Source of the DNA: Poriferisodalis sp965231925
Lineage (GTDB): Bacteria; Actinomycetota; Acidimicrobiia; Acidimicrobiales; Poriferisodalaceae
DNA: 64,000 bases
Assembly: GCA_965231925.1 (NCBI GenBank)
Contig: OZ246894.1
Coordinates: 4,030,001 to 4,094,000 of the forward strand
Direction: 5' to 3'
Each line of letters begins with the position of its first letter. Position 1 is the first letter of the stretch. Shown in pieces: positions 36,007 through 46,146 of the stretch. The notes beneath the pieces are model-generated. The model saw nothing but the letters and a program-made list of their open reading frames with translations, was not told the origin of the DNA and made no database searches. The position numbers were made by a program, and so were the translations under genes.

Positions 36007-37374
36007 ATGTCGCTTCTCCTGCGTCGACTATTCGCCGTCCTCTTCGCCTTCAGTCTCGTCGCAGCCGCGTGCGGCAGTTCCGACGACGGAAACGACGCCG
36101 ACGAGTCCGCGGCCACCGCAGCACCCGCGGAGACCGGCGACGCGGGTGCCGCCCCCGATGACGGCGACGATGCAGGTGTCGGCTCGGCATCTGATGGCGA
36201 TGACGCGACCGGCGCCGATGACGCCGCAACTGCCACGGCTGCCATCGACCGCACCGGTGAGGTCATCCGGGTCGGCTACGTCAACAACGAGGGAGGCAAC
36301 ATCTCCCTGCCCGAGCTGCGGATCGGCGGCGAGGTGGCCATCGACGTCATCAACTCCGAAGGCGGGATCCACGGGGCCGTCATCGAGCCGATCGTGTGCC
36401 TCTCCGACGGCACGCCCGAGAGCGCCATCAACTGCGCCATCAAGCTGATCGAGGAAGACGTCGTCATGGCATACATGGGCGTCGAGATGGGCTCAGAAGC
36501 GGCCCTCGGGCTGTGGCTCGACGCAGGCATCCCCTACGTCTCGTCGCACTCGTGGAGCCCCACCGAGCGCAACAGCCCCGGCGCCTTCCTGCTGCATGTC
36601 GCAACCGGCGCCTTTGCCGTCGGCCCGGCCAAGACCTTCAAAGAGCTCGGCATCGACCACATCGCCGTGGTCATCCAGGACTCGTCTACCGCCCTGGATT
36701 TCATGGACAACATCATTGTCAAGGTGCTGGAGCACCACGGCATCGAAATGACCCGCGTCGTGGTCGATATCGCGGCGCCCGACTGGACCGCCGCCATCGC
36801 GGCCGCGCAATCCGCCGGCGTCGAAGGCATGATGGGCCAGCTCGACGAATTCGGCTGCATCGGCATGGTCGGCTCCGCCGCTGCGAGCGGCTTCGACAAG
36901 CCGATCTTCGCCGGGTCGTGCTCCTTGTACATCAACGTGCTCGGACCTGCTGCCTTGGGCACATACACCCAAGGCGACCAGTGGGTGCCGTGGGTTGCCG
37001 AGTTCGCGCCGCCCGAGATCCAAGAGCGCCTCGCTAAGTACGCACAGGACATGACCGCAGCAGGTCACGAGCGGCTCATCGAAGGATTCGCCGTGGCTCC
37101 CTACGGGGCTTGGCGTGAAATTGAGTTCATCCTTGAGACGATCGAGGGCCCCATCACCCCGGAGTCGATCACCGATGCGTTCGCAAACGCCGGCGAGACG
37201 CCCGGCTGGTTCGGCCCCAACCTGCGATGCGGGCAGGCGCCCTGGCCCCCGGAGTCCTCGCACTGCATGTCGCACATAATGGTGTGGCAGGTCGTCGAAG
37301 CCGAAGACGGCGCGCTGCGCAGGATCGTGGTCGGCGACGGGCTCTTCGACGCATACGAGCTCAGCGGTTTGTAG
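36007..37374 (+). CDS. Liv-type ABC transporter substrate-binding lipoprotein 2
   Basis: This 455-residue paralogue of the protein at 30892 has a lipoprotein signal with lipobox VAAAC (Cys22). A shorter Ala/Asp-rich linker lacks the DDMADD repeats. The binding domain starts TGEVIRVGYVNNEGGN. Shared blocks include CLSDGTPESAINCA, GIPYVSS, APDWTAAIAAAQ and NAGETPGWFG. It begins 12 bp after livF, so it is in the same operon. It probably recognises a related but different ligand. Confidence 0.88.
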   Translation: MSLLLRRLFAVLFAFSLVAAACGSSDDGNDADESAATAAPAETGDAGAAPDDGDDAGVGSASDGDDATGADDAATATAAIDRTGEVIRVGYVNNEGGNISLPELRIGGEVAIDVINSEGGIHGAVIEPIVCLSDGTPESAINCAIKLIEEDVVMAYMGVEMGSEAALGLWLDAGIPYVSSHSWSPTERNSPGAFLLHVATGAFAVGPAKTFKELGIDHIAVVIQDSSTALDFMDNIIVKVLEHHGIEMTRVVVDIAAPDWTAAIAAAQSAGVEGMMGQLDEFGCIGMVGSAAASGFDKPIFAGSCSLYINVLGPAALGTYTQGDQWVPWVAEFAPPEIQERLAKYAQDMTAAGHERLIEGFAVAPYGAWREIEFILETIEGPITPESITDAFANAGETPGWFGPNLRCGQAPWPPESSHCMSHIMVWQVVEAEDGALRRIVVGDGLFDAYELSGL

Positions 37375-37442
37375 CGACCACTATCCACACGACCTCCGGC
37401 CCATCTGCGAGCATTCCCAGATGAACGATCGGCCGGTCTGAG

Positions 37443-40280
37443 GTGGATCAGTACCTCCTCTTCGCGATCGTCGGCCTGGGATTCGGCTGCATCTATGCGG
37501 CGTTGTCGATGGGCTTGGTCATCACGTACCGCGGCACCGGCATCATCAACTTCGCCACCGGGGCCATGGCCATGTGGGGGGCCTACGTCTACGACGAGCT
37601 CAGCCGCACCGGCGACCTCGTGCTGCCGGTGGTGGTGCTGCGCAACCGAATCGACCTCGGAGGCAGCTCAGGCACGGTGCCGTTCGCAGTGGCGATCATC
37701 CTCGCGGTGCTGTCGTGCAGCCTCATCGGCCTCATGGTGCATTTTCTCGTGTTCCGGCCGCTTCGACGCGCTCCGATCCTGGCCCGCGTCGTGGCGTCGG
37801 TGGGCGTGCTGCTCGTGATCCAAGCCATGATCGTGATGCACTTCACCAGCACAGCCCGCGTCGTCGCTCCGATCTTGCCGAACGAGCCGGTGAGCTTCGC
37901 CGGCATCAGCTTCTCGCGCGACCGCCTGTGGCTCACCGCCGTCGTGCTGGCGACTGCCGTGGTGGCCTGGGCATGGTTCCGCTTCACGCGACTGGGGCTC
38001 GCCACGCGGGCATCCACCGAGAACGAGCGGGCGGTCAGTCTGGCCCGCTACTCGCCGCAGATGCTGGCGGGCTCCACGTGGGTGCTGTCGAGCACCGTCG
38101 TCGGCTTCATCGTCATCCTGACCTCGCCGATCGTCACCTTGAGCCCCTTGACCTACATCCTCGCGATCGTGCCCGCGCTGGCCGCGGCGGTCATCGGTCG
38201 CCTGCTGTCGATCGCCGTCACCGTGGCGGCGGCGTTCGGCCTCGGCATCTTCCAGTCGATCGTCGTGTACCAGACCACCAACCCGTGGTGGCCCGACTGG
38301 GCCATCACCGGGATCTCCCATGCGCTGCCGTTCGGCGTCATCGTGATCGCCCTGTTCGGCTTGGGTCACACGCTGCCGTCCCGCGGCGCTGTCGAAGCCG
38401 ATGCCCTGCCCGAGGTGGTGAGGCCGAAGATGCGCCCCGGTGTGGTGACAGCCGTCGTGGTGGCCGCAATCGTGCTGACCGTGGTGACCCAAGGCAGCTA
38501 TCGCATCGGGATCATCACCAGCATGATCATGACCATCGTCATGCTGTCGCTGGTGGTGCTGACCGGCCTGGTCGGCCAGATCTCGCTGGCCCAAGCCGCG
38601 ATCGCAGGGGCGTCGGGCTTTGCGCTCAGCAAGCTGGGCGACTCCCTCGGCATCCCATTTCCCATCTCCCTGCTGCTGGCGGCACTCATGGCCACCGGCT
38701 TCGGCCTCGTGGTGGGTATCTCCGCCCTGCGGATCCGCGGCGCGCAGCTTGCTGTGGTCACACTGGCGGGTGCCGTGGCGCTCGAGGAATTCGTGTTCCG
38801 CAACACCGCCATCACTGGCCTGTATGGCAACCCGATTTCGGGGCCGTCGCTGTTCGGTTTCGACCTGTCCATCCGCGAAGGCAGGAATTTCGCGCGCATG
38901 GAGTTCGGTCTCTTGGTGGTCGCGGTGGTGACCGTGTGCGCGATCGCCGTGGGAAACCTGGCGCGCAGCGCGACGGGGCGCCGGTTCCTGGCCGTGCGCT
39001 CGAACGAGCGGGCCGGGGCGTCGATCGGCATCTCGGTGGCCAAGACCAAGATGCTGGCGTTCGGGATCGCGTCGTTCCTCGCCGGCCTCGGCGGCGCATT
39101 CATCGGCTACAGCAGGGGCCAGCTGTCCGCGGAGAGCTTCGCCGTGCTGATCGGCTTGAGTTTCTTGGCGCTGGCGTACCTGTGCGGCATCACCAGCGTC
39201 GCCGGGGCGATCATCGCCGGGCTGTTCGCGCCCCTCGGCATCGTCTACATCACCACCGACCGGATCGCCACGCTCGGCCGCTGGTACCAGTTCGCCGCTG
39301 GCGTGGCACTCGTGGTGACTGCCATCTTCTTTCCCGAGGGCCTCGCCGGCGCGTACCGGCAGAACCTCGCACGGTTCAAAGCGGTTCGGGCAGGCCGGCG
39401 CGCCAGGGCGGCGGCCCGTGGCGGCGAGTTCGGCACTGTGTTTGCCGCCGATGCCGCAGAGTCTCCGGGCGAGGTCTCCGCGGCATCGCGCTACCGGCGC
39501 AAGGTGCGCCCCCGAAGCTTCGAAGATGCACCCGTCGTGCTGGATGTCACCGATCTGACGGTTCGATTCGGCGGGCTGAAGGCGGTAGACGGAGCATCGC
39601 TGCGAATCCGTGAGGGCGAGATCGTCGGGCTCATCGGGCCGAACGGCGCCGGCAAGACGACGTTCGTCGACGCACTGACCGGCTTCGTCCCGTCGCGAGG
39701 TCGAGTCACGTTCGACGGGAAGCCGCTCACCAGCGAAGCACCGCATGAGCGCGCCCGGCTGGGCTTGACGCGCACGTGGCAATCGCTCGAGCTCTTCAAC
39801 GACCTGACCGTGCGAGAGAACGTGCAAGTCGCCGCCGAGCGATCCTCGTTCGGCTCCGTGCTCGCCGACTTCGTGGTGCCGACGCGACCCGCCGAAGAGT
39901 CCCGAGTGGCTGCGGCGATGGAGCTGGTCGGGTTGAACCGCGACACCGAGGTGAAGCCCGCAAGCCTGCCGCTCGGCAGCCAGAAGCTGGTCGGCGTGGC
40001 GCGGGCATTGGTATCGGTGCCGCGGGTAATGCTCGCCGACGAGCCCGCCGCCGGGCTGACGACGCCCGAGAGCGTCGCGCTGGGCGTGCGGCTGCTGGAT
40101 GTGGCTTCCGAAGGCGTGTCGATCTTGCTGATCGACCACGACATGGGTCTGGTGCTCGAAGTGTGCGACTACATCTACGTGCTCGAGTTCGGCCGGGTCA
40201 TCGCGCAGGGCACGGCGGCCGAGATCCGCGTCGACGGGGCCGTCATCGACGCCTACCTGGGCTCAGGCACCAACGCCTGA
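37443..40280 (+). CDS. Fused LivH-LivM-LivG ABC transporter, copy 2
   Basis: This 945-residue paralogue of the fusion at 32371 has the same three-part order: LivH (MDQYLLFAIVGLGFGCIYAA), LivM (GLVGQISLAQAAIAGA) and LivG. The LivG part has Walker A GPNGAGKTT near residue 731, signature LPLGSQKLVGVARAL and DEPAAGLT; the last residue is Thr where copy 1 has Asp. The start is GTG 37443. No livF follows it. Instead a short livF-like start and then the convergent surface-protein gene are found. The tandem arrangement shows duplication of the whole binding-protein/fusion unit. Confidence 0.88.
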   Translation: MDQYLLFAIVGLGFGCIYAALSMGLVITYRGTGIINFATGAMAMWGAYVYDELSRTGDLVLPVVVLRNRIDLGGSSGTVPFAVAIILAVLSCSLIGLMVHFLVFRPLRRAPILARVVASVGVLLVIQAMIVMHFTSTARVVAPILPNEPVSFAGISFSRDRLWLTAVVLATAVVAWAWFRFTRLGLATRASTENERAVSLARYSPQMLAGSTWVLSSTVVGFIVILTSPIVTLSPLTYILAIVPALAAAVIGRLLSIAVTVAAAFGLGIFQSIVVYQTTNPWWPDWAITGISHALPFGVIVIALFGLGHTLPSRGAVEADALPEVVRPKMRPGVVTAVVVAAIVLTVVTQGSYRIGIITSMIMTIVMLSLVVLTGLVGQISLAQAAIAGASGFALSKLGDSLGIPFPISLLLAALMATGFGLVVGISALRIRGAQLAVVTLAGAVALEEFVFRNTAITGLYGNPISGPSLFGFDLSIREGRNFARMEFGLLVVAVVTVCAIAVGNLARSATGRRFLAVRSNERAGASIGISVAKTKMLAFGIASFLAGLGGAFIGYSRGQLSAESFAVLIGLSFLALAYLCGITSVAGAIIAGLFAPLGIVYITTDRIATLGRWYQFAAGVALVVTAIFFPEGLAGAYRQNLARFKAVRAGRRARAAARGGEFGTVFAADAAESPGEVSAASRYRRKVRPRSFEDAPVVLDVTDLTVRFGGLKAVDGASLRIREGEIVGLIGPNGAGKTTFVDALTGFVPSRGRVTFDGKPLTSEAPHERARLGLTRTWQSLELFNDLTVRENVQVAAERSSFGSVLADFVVPTRPAEESRVAAAMELVGLNRDTEVKPASLPLGSQKLVGVARALVSVPRVMLADEPAAGLTTPESVALGVRLLDVASEGVSILLIDHDMGLVLEVCDYIYVLEFGRVIAQGTAAEIRVDGAVIDAYLGSGTNA

Positions 40281-40304
40281 GCGTGCTCACGCGAGACAAT
40301 CGAC

Positions 40305-40400
40305 ATGAGTACCGCACTGGCAGCGGCGCACACGCTCAGCGTCGGCGCCTGGTCCATCCGCGGCGGCGGTGAAGTGCGGAGACCGCGAGTGGGGTCTGCC
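40305..40400 (+). pseudogene. Possible remnant of a second livF start
   Basis: ATGAGTACCGC here stands 24 bp after the stop of fusion copy 2. ATGAGTACAGC, the true livF start, stands 24 bp after the stop of copy 1. The encoded MSTALAAAHTLSVGAWSIRG cannot be followed as an ABC ATPase. The similarity is short, so this is a suggestion only. Confidence 0.25.
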
Positions 40401-40444
40401 CGGAGGCGGGGCTGGGCGGCGTTGTTTCAGTCGGTGGCCTTGTG

Positions 40445-43400
40445 TCAGTCGGTGATGGTGGATGTGGCCGAGGCTGTGTGGTTGGCGGCGCCGATGGTGT
40501 ACAAGATGTTTAGCCCGATGGTGCTGCGGGTGCCTGCTGTGGGGACCTTCACCGTGGTGTGCGTGCCGCCGCTGGCGATGGTGGCCCTGGCGCCTGCGCT
40601 GTAGGCGCCGCCGCGGACAACGAAGTAATAGACGGTGACATCGTGCGCTGCGCGGCAGCTCAGGCTGATGACGAACTCCAGATCGTCGCCTCGCGCAGCG
40701 GTGGCGTCAGCGATGCCGACGGTCGGGCGTCCTGTGCACGCCGCCACGGCAGGCTCGGGCGGCGGGTCGTCGTCGTCGAGAATCTGCACGGTCCGCGCCG
40801 CTTGATGTCCGACGGTGTAGCCGTTGGCGGCCGCGACAGTGACCGTGATCGACCCGTCAGCCTCGTCGACGCTGTCATCGACGGTCCCAACAGTGAGGGT
40901 CGCCTGGGTGGCGCCTTTGGGGATCGTCACCGTCGCCGTGCCCACAGTCGCACCCCACTCGCCCGACGAGGCTATGTCCACGCTGATGTCGAGATCGGCT
41001 GCCACAGGCGCCGACGACGCGATCGTGAACGTCGCAGCCGTGCCCTCGGTGCCGCCCGCAGCCGAAATGATGTCGACCCGCGGCGGCGGGTCGTCGCCGT
41101 CGACGATCACCACAGTGGTGGACCCATCCGCGCGTTCGGTTCCGTCGGGACCCCACGAGACGCCCAAGATCACGCCCTCGGTGCTGCCGTTCAGCGTCGG
41201 CGCCCTGCCGGCGGTGCCATACGACACCGTGATCTCCTCATCGGCCCAGTCACTGTCGTCCACAGCCGTCAACACCAACTCGACGCGCTGATCGCCGGGA
41301 CCGAACACGACCTCGAAATCATTGGCGAACACCGCGTCGGCATCGCCGAGGTCGCGCATCACCCAATGCGTGCCCTCCTCGCCGCCGGTCACGCTCAACG
41401 GCACCGAGAGCGTCTCCCACGCCCGCAGCGTCCGCGTCAAACCGATATTGAGCGCCGCCTGATTGTCATAGCCCGTGCCGTCTTCCTCGATCGAACGCGC
41501 AAAGAACATCATGTACACCGTCAACGGATCCACATCATCATCAGCCACACCCACCGCGGCCGCCCCGTGCCGGGCCGACACCGTGTACCCCGCATCGGAG
41601 CCCGCAGCCGACACTGTCACCGTGACGCTGCCATCAGCCTCGTCCACCTCGTCGTCGGCCGTGGGGACCATCAGCGTCGCCGTCGCCGCGCCCGCCGCGA
41701 ACTGCACCGTGCGCGAACCCCCAGCCACACCCCACTCACCCGCAGCCGACACCGACACATCCACATCCACATCCGCATTCGGCGTCGGCGACGCAGACAG
41801 CGTGAACACCGCGCTCGCGCCCTCGACCACATCGCTGCCCGCCGCAATGCTCACCACAGCGATCACCGGCGGGGGATCGTCATCATCAGCCACCGTCACC
41901 GACCGCGACGCCGGCACGCCGACCTCATAGCCGCCGCCCGCCTTCAGCGTCACCGTGACACTGCCGTCAGGCTCATCGACACCGTCATCGGCCGTGGCCA
42001 CCGCCCACGTCGCCGAAGTAGCGCCCTTGGGGATCGTCACCGTGCGCGTTCCCGCCGCCACACCGAAATCGCCCGATGCCGCGACAGCCACCCCCACCGC
42101 CAGATCAACCGCCGGCGCCGACGACGCAGACACCGTGAACGACGCAGCAGAACCCTCAGCCGCCCCCGAACCGGCCGTGACACTCACCTCCGGCAACGGA
42201 TCGTCGTCATCGGCGACACCGACCGAGGCAGCCCTCGCCGCGCCCAAGCCGTAACCTTCCCCGGCCGCCAACGTCACCGTCACCGAACCGTCCGCCTCGT
42301 CCACCGAATCATCAGCCGTCGCCACCGACAACGACACCGACCCCGACGTCGGCACCGTCACCGACCGCACACCAGTCGCCGCCCCGAAATCGCCCACCGC
42401 GGACACCGACACCGACACCTCCAACGGAACCGACGGCACCGGCACCGCAGACACCGTGAACGACGCAGCAGCACCCTCCACCACATCCACGCCCGCAGCG
42501 ACCGACACCACCGACGGCGTCGCCGTCACGACCGTGCCCGTCGCAGTCCCCGCCTTCGAATTCGCCGCGCCCAGCACAACCGGCACACCGAGCGACACCT
42601 TCTCCGAATCCGCGGTCGGCACCATCACCGACCGCGCCCACTCGCCCGCGCCGATCGTCAACGTCTGGGTAGACCCATCAATCGCGCCGTCACGGACAAC
42701 ATAGAAATACGCCCTCACCGAACCCGACGAACGACAGCTCAAACCGAAAACGAACTCCAAATCCTCGCCCCGCACCGCACTCGCATCCGCCACCGACAAC
42801 GTCGGCCTGCCCGAACACACAGGCACCACCACCGGGTCAGGCTCGGGCACCAGCCCAGGCTGCTGGTCCACCTGCTGCTGCTCGCCGTCAGTGTCGACGC
42901 CCGGTTCCTGGGTGCCGTCTTCGGAATCCTCCAACGTGACCGTCAAAGACGGACGCTGGTTCGCGGGCTGCAACGGACAGTACGGATTCCCGTCGGCAGT
43001 TTCGATACCGGGCTTCGCGGTGCAGTACTTCAGCACCGGATACTGCGACGAGGTGCCGAAGTCCCACGGGTCATCACCAGGACCGTCGAAGGGCTGGTCG
43101 TAATCGCCCACGTCGACATCAACGTTCCAGTTCGCATAGATGCCGGTGTAGCCGGTCGGCGCTTGCAACTGCGCCGTCGTGTAGCCCACCCCGCAATCCG
43201 GGCTCGTCGCCATGCCCGACGCCTCAGTGTCCCAATAGTTCGAACCCTCATCACGCGGCCACCTCGAAGAGAGACAACCCCCGGTCAGGCCGCCGGCAGG
43301 CGCCGCGGCCGACGACGCCGACACCCGCCCGATCGCATAGTTCGCGCGCGGAAAACTCTTCAGATAGGAGTGCGCCACCATTCCGATCAGGCCGCCGACC

Positions 43401-45988
43401 CACGGCGTGCTGGCGCGGATGGAGCTGCAACCGCGTGTGGTGCTCGTGACCGAACCGGTGGCATAGGTCGCCCTCACATGCCCGCCCGGCCGGTACCCCA
43501 CCAAGCCTCCCCCCACGCATCCCGTCAAGTTCACGTCGCCGGTGGCGTAGATCGCCGCAGCGCCGGAGTAGTTCAGCAGCCCAACCAGACCGCCCACATA
43601 AGTAACGCCGCTCACATCACCGGTCGCATAGCTCTCGATAATGAGCGCGTAGCGCCAACTCGCCCCTACCAAGCCACCAACATCGCCTCGGCCGGTCACA
43701 TCCACATCGGAATAGACGCCGCTGACGCGGGCGCGTTCAACCACACCAGCCAGCGCCCCAACGTACGTATCCCCCCGGACCTGGCTGTCGGAGTTCGGGG
43801 CGGTCAGCCCGACGTTGCGCACATGCGCGCCAGGACCCACATTGCCGAACAGCCCGACATGCCACCGATCAGAATCGTCGATGAACAAGTTCGCAATCGT
43901 GCGACCATTGCCCTCGAAGACCGCGGTGAACATCCGAGCCTTCGAGTTCGGCCGATCCCCGAGGAATTTGTCTCCTACTTTGTCCGAGAGGCGCCAGTCG
44001 GCAAGAATGTCGTAGATGGCCTCGCCGCCCATCAGCGGAACCCAGCCCTTGCCGCCATTCCAGAACTCATCCCCCGCATCAGCCGTGCCGCTGGCGTTCG
44101 TGTCGAAGTTGAGATCTGCGCTCAGCTCGTAGCCGTCGCATCCCGACGACGGACAGCCCATCGCAGCCGCCGCGTTCGGGAACGCAGCCGCGTACTTCGC
44201 AGCACCCTGCGGGTCATGGCCGGTGTTGCCCCGGCTGTCCGCCGGATACACGTCCGCTGCGCCGTCACCATCGAGATCCCACCGGATCGCGTTCAACTGC
44301 GCCAAGCTCGACACCTCGATCAAACCGTCGTCGTCAACGTCGTAATCCACCGTCGGCGGCTGCTCCTGGTCCGCAGGCTGCTGCTCCGCGGGCTGCTGTT
44401 CCGGCGGCGGCGGGTCGCCGTCCGACGACTGCTGCTCAGAGTCCGCGCCCTCACCATCCGCGTCTTGCGTGCCGCCGCCGGAGTCCCCCGAGACGATAAT
44501 CAGACCAGCACGCTGGTTCGCTGGCTGCAACGGACAGTACGGATTCCCGTCGGCAGTTTCGATACCGGGCTTCGCGGCGCAGTACTTCAGCACCGGATAC
44601 TGCGACGACGTCCCGAAGTCCCACGGATCATCACCGGGACCGTCGAAGGTCCCGTGGTAGCCGCCCACGTCGACGTCGACGTTCCAGTCCGCGTAGATGC
44701 CCGTGTAGCCCGTCGGGGCCTGCAACTGCGCCGTCGTGTAGCCCACACCGCAGTCCGGGCTCGTCGCCATACCCGACGCCTCCGTGTCCCAATAATTCGC
44801 GCCGTCGCCACGCGGCCTCTTCGAGCCTAAGCATCCGCCGGTCAGGCCGCCCGCCCGGCCTGCCGACGCCGAGACCTGCCCGACCGAATAACTGGCGCGC
44901 ATCCACGCACTCACAGTGGGGTGCGTCACCCAGCCGATCAGACCACCGGTGTGGTGACATCCGTTTCCGGTGCTGGTGACCGATCCGGTGGCGTAGGTGG
45001 CTCTCACGTGCCCGTCGGGCCGATAGCCCACCAGACCTCCGACGATGCCTCCCCTGATGCATCCGTCAACGGTCACGTCGCCGGTGGCGTAGACCGCAGC
45101 AGCACCCGAATAGTTCAGCATCCCCACCAGCCCGCCTACCTGGTTACGTCCAGTCACGTCACCGGTCGCGTAGCTTTCGAACACGAACGCGAATCTCCAG
45201 CTCGCACCGATCAAGCCGCCCACAGACCCTCGTCCGGCCACATCGACATGGGAATAGACGCCGCTGACTCGGGCGCGCTCCACCTCACCCGCCAGCGCCC
45301 CCACCTGCTCAGCGCCCCGCACTCGACTGTCCGAGTTCGGGGCAGTGAGCCCGAAATTGCGCACGTGCGCCCCCGGGCCCACATAGCCGAACAGACCGAC
45401 ATTGAACCGGTCAGGATCGTCGATGAACAGATTCGCAATCGTGCGACCGTTGCCCTCGAACACCCCCGTGAACATCCGAGCCCTCGAATGTGGCCGGTCA
45501 CCGAAATAACTGGAGCCCACATTGTCCCCGAGGCCCTGGTTGTAGGCGCTGCTGCTGTAGATGTCCTCGCCGCCGATCAGCGGAATCCAGCCCTTGCCGC
45601 CGTTCCAGTAGGCGTCGCCCGCATCAGCGGTGCCGCTGCCGTTGGTGTCGAAGTCGAGGTCAACGCTCAGCTCGTAGCCGTCGCATCCCGACGACGGGCA
45701 GCCCATCTGAGCCGCCGCGTTCGGGAACGCAGCCGCGTACTTCACAGCCCCCTGCGGGTCATGGCCGGTGTTGCCCCGGCTGTCCGCCGGATATACGTCC
45801 GCTGCGCCGTTACCGTCGAGATCCCAACGGATCGCGTTCAGATGCGCCAGGCTCGACACCTCGATCAGACCGTCGTCGTCGACGTCGTAATCCACCGTCG
45901 GCGTCTGCGCCCACACCGGCGACACCGGCATCAAGAGCCCAGCCGCCAGCACCAGCACCACACCCGACAACGACAACCGTCTGCGCAT
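40445..45988 (-). CDS. Giant secreted GLUG / Calx-beta surface protein 1
   Basis: This 1847-residue protein has a Sec signal peptide (LSLSGVVLVLAAGLL, likely cleaved after VWA near residue 27). Two large modules (about 28-495 and 545-1015) each start with the acidic loops VDYDVDDDGLIEV and WDLDG(N/D)GAADV, which look Ca-binding. Each contains a CPSSGC motif and repeated GLUG units (VGGLIG, YATGSVT, YATGDVT) and ends PWDFGTSSQYPVLKYC. A capping domain (CSGRPTLSVADAS) follows near 1056, then Calx-beta-like repeats (EGAAASFTVSA, DEADGSVTVTL) to about 1735, and a second capping domain ending STITD. No LPXTG, membrane anchor or S-layer homology domain is seen. It is probably an adhesin or cell-coat protein. 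The frame start at 46093 is rejected because the signal peptide begins at ATG 45988. Confidence 0.82.
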   Translation of the reverse strand: MRRRLSLSGVVLVLAAGLLMPVSPVWAQTPTVDYDVDDDGLIEVSSLAHLNAIRWDLDGNGAADVYPADSRGNTGHDPQGAVKYAAAFPNAAAQMGCPSSGCDGYELSVDLDFDTNGSGTADAGDAYWNGGKGWIPLIGGEDIYSSSAYNQGLGDNVGSSYFGDRPHSRARMFTGVFEGNGRTIANLFIDDPDRFNVGLFGYVGPGAHVRNFGLTAPNSDSRVRGAEQVGALAGEVERARVSGVYSHVDVAGRGSVGGLIGASWRFAFVFESYATGDVTGRNQVGGLVGMLNYSGAAAVYATGDVTVDGCIRGGIVGGLVGYRPDGHVRATYATGSVTSTGNGCHHTGGLIGWVTHPTVSAWMRASYSVGQVSASAGRAGGLTGGCLGSKRPRGDGANYWDTEASGMATSPDCGVGYTTAQLQAPTGYTGIYADWNVDVDVGGYHGTFDGPGDDPWDFGTSSQYPVLKYCAAKPGIETADGNPYCPLQPANQRAGLIIVSGDSGGGTQDADGEGADSEQQSSDGDPPPPEQQPAEQQPADQEQPPTVDYDVDDDGLIEVSSLAQLNAIRWDLDGDGAADVYPADSRGNTGHDPQGAAKYAAAFPNAAAAMGCPSSGCDGYELSADLNFDTNASGTADAGDEFWNGGKGWVPLMGGEAIYDILADWRLSDKVGDKFLGDRPNSKARMFTAVFEGNGRTIANLFIDDSDRWHVGLFGNVGPGAHVRNVGLTAPNSDSQVRGDTYVGALAGVVERARVSGVYSDVDVTGRGDVGGLVGASWRYALIIESYATGDVSGVTYVGGLVGLLNYSGAAAIYATGDVNLTGCVGGGLVGYRPGGHVRATYATGSVTSTTRGCSSIRASTPWVGGLIGMVAHSYLKSFPRANYAIGRVSASSAAAPAGGLTGGCLSSRWPRDEGSNYWDTEASGMATSPDCGVGYTTAQLQAPTGYTGIYANWNVDVDVGDYDQPFDGPGDDPWDFGTSSQYPVLKYCTAKPGIETADGNPYCPLQPANQRPSLTVTLEDSEDGTQEPGVDTDGEQQQVDQQPGLVPEPDPVVVPVCSGRPTLSVADASAVRGEDLEFVFGLSCRSSGSVRAYFYVVRDGAIDGSTQTLTIGAGEWARSVMVPTADSEKVSLGVPVVLGAANSKAGTATGTVVTATPSVVSVAAGVDVVEGAAASFTVSAVPVPSVPLEVSVSVSAVGDFGAATGVRSVTVPTSGSVSLSVATADDSVDEADGSVTVTLAAGEGYGLGAARAASVGVADDDDPLPEVSVTAGSGAAEGSAASFTVSASSAPAVDLAVGVAVAASGDFGVAAGTRTVTIPKGATSATWAVATADDGVDEPDGSVTVTLKAGGGYEVGVPASRSVTVADDDDPPPVIAVVSIAAGSDVVEGASAVFTLSASPTPNADVDVDVSVSAAGEWGVAGGSRTVQFAAGAATATLMVPTADDEVDEADGSVTVTVSAAGSDAGYTVSARHGAAAVGVADDDVDPLTVYMMFFARSIEEDGTGYDNQAALNIGLTRTLRAWETLSVPLSVTGGEEGTHWVMRDLGDADAVFANDFEVVFGPGDQRVELVLTAVDDSDWADEEITVSYGTAGRAPTLNGSTEGVILGVSWGPDGTERADGSTTVVIVDGDDPPPRVDIISAAGGTEGTAATFTIASSAPVAADLDISVDIASSGEWGATVGTATVTIPKGATQATLTVGTVDDSVDEADGSITVTVAAANGYTVGHQAARTVQILDDDDPPPEPAVAACTGRPTVGIADATAARGDDLEFVISLSCRAAHDVTVYYFVVRGGAYSAGARATIASGGTHTTVKVPTAGTRSTIGLNILYTIGAANHTASATSTITD

Positions 45989-46140
45989 GCGCGACACGAT
46001 ACTTACCGCCGGCCCGCACCCCCGACAGCCTGCATCGCCAATCTCAGCAAAACCGCAGGTCAGCTGCTCGCGAATCCCGCAACAATGCGTCAATCAGCAA
46101 CCTGCCAACACAAGCCGAGCGGGTAGGCGGTGGGTGTGGC
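45989..46140 (-). promoter_or_regulatory. Conserved leader of surface-protein gene 1
   Basis: The sequence just upstream of the ATG is closely similar to that before genes 2 (50095-50220) and 4 (62945-63060). It includes a TCGGGGG(T/C)G run and GT(A/G)AGTATC about 10-14 bases before the start. Conservation outside the coding part suggests shared promoter and 5' leader, or a duplication boundary lying further upstream. Confidence 0.5.
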
Positions 46141-46146
46141 CGTTCC

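Noticed and set aside
37668..40139. Minus-strand frame of over 800 codons opposite Liv fusion 2
   Set aside because: The plus strand encodes clear permease and ATPase motifs throughout.
40559..44830. Plus-strand open frame of over 1400 codons opposite surface gene 1
   Set aside because: It is antisense to a gene with signal peptide and recognisable repeats. Its His/Arg-rich translation is typical of the mirror frame of GC-rich Asp/Val/Thr coding sequence.
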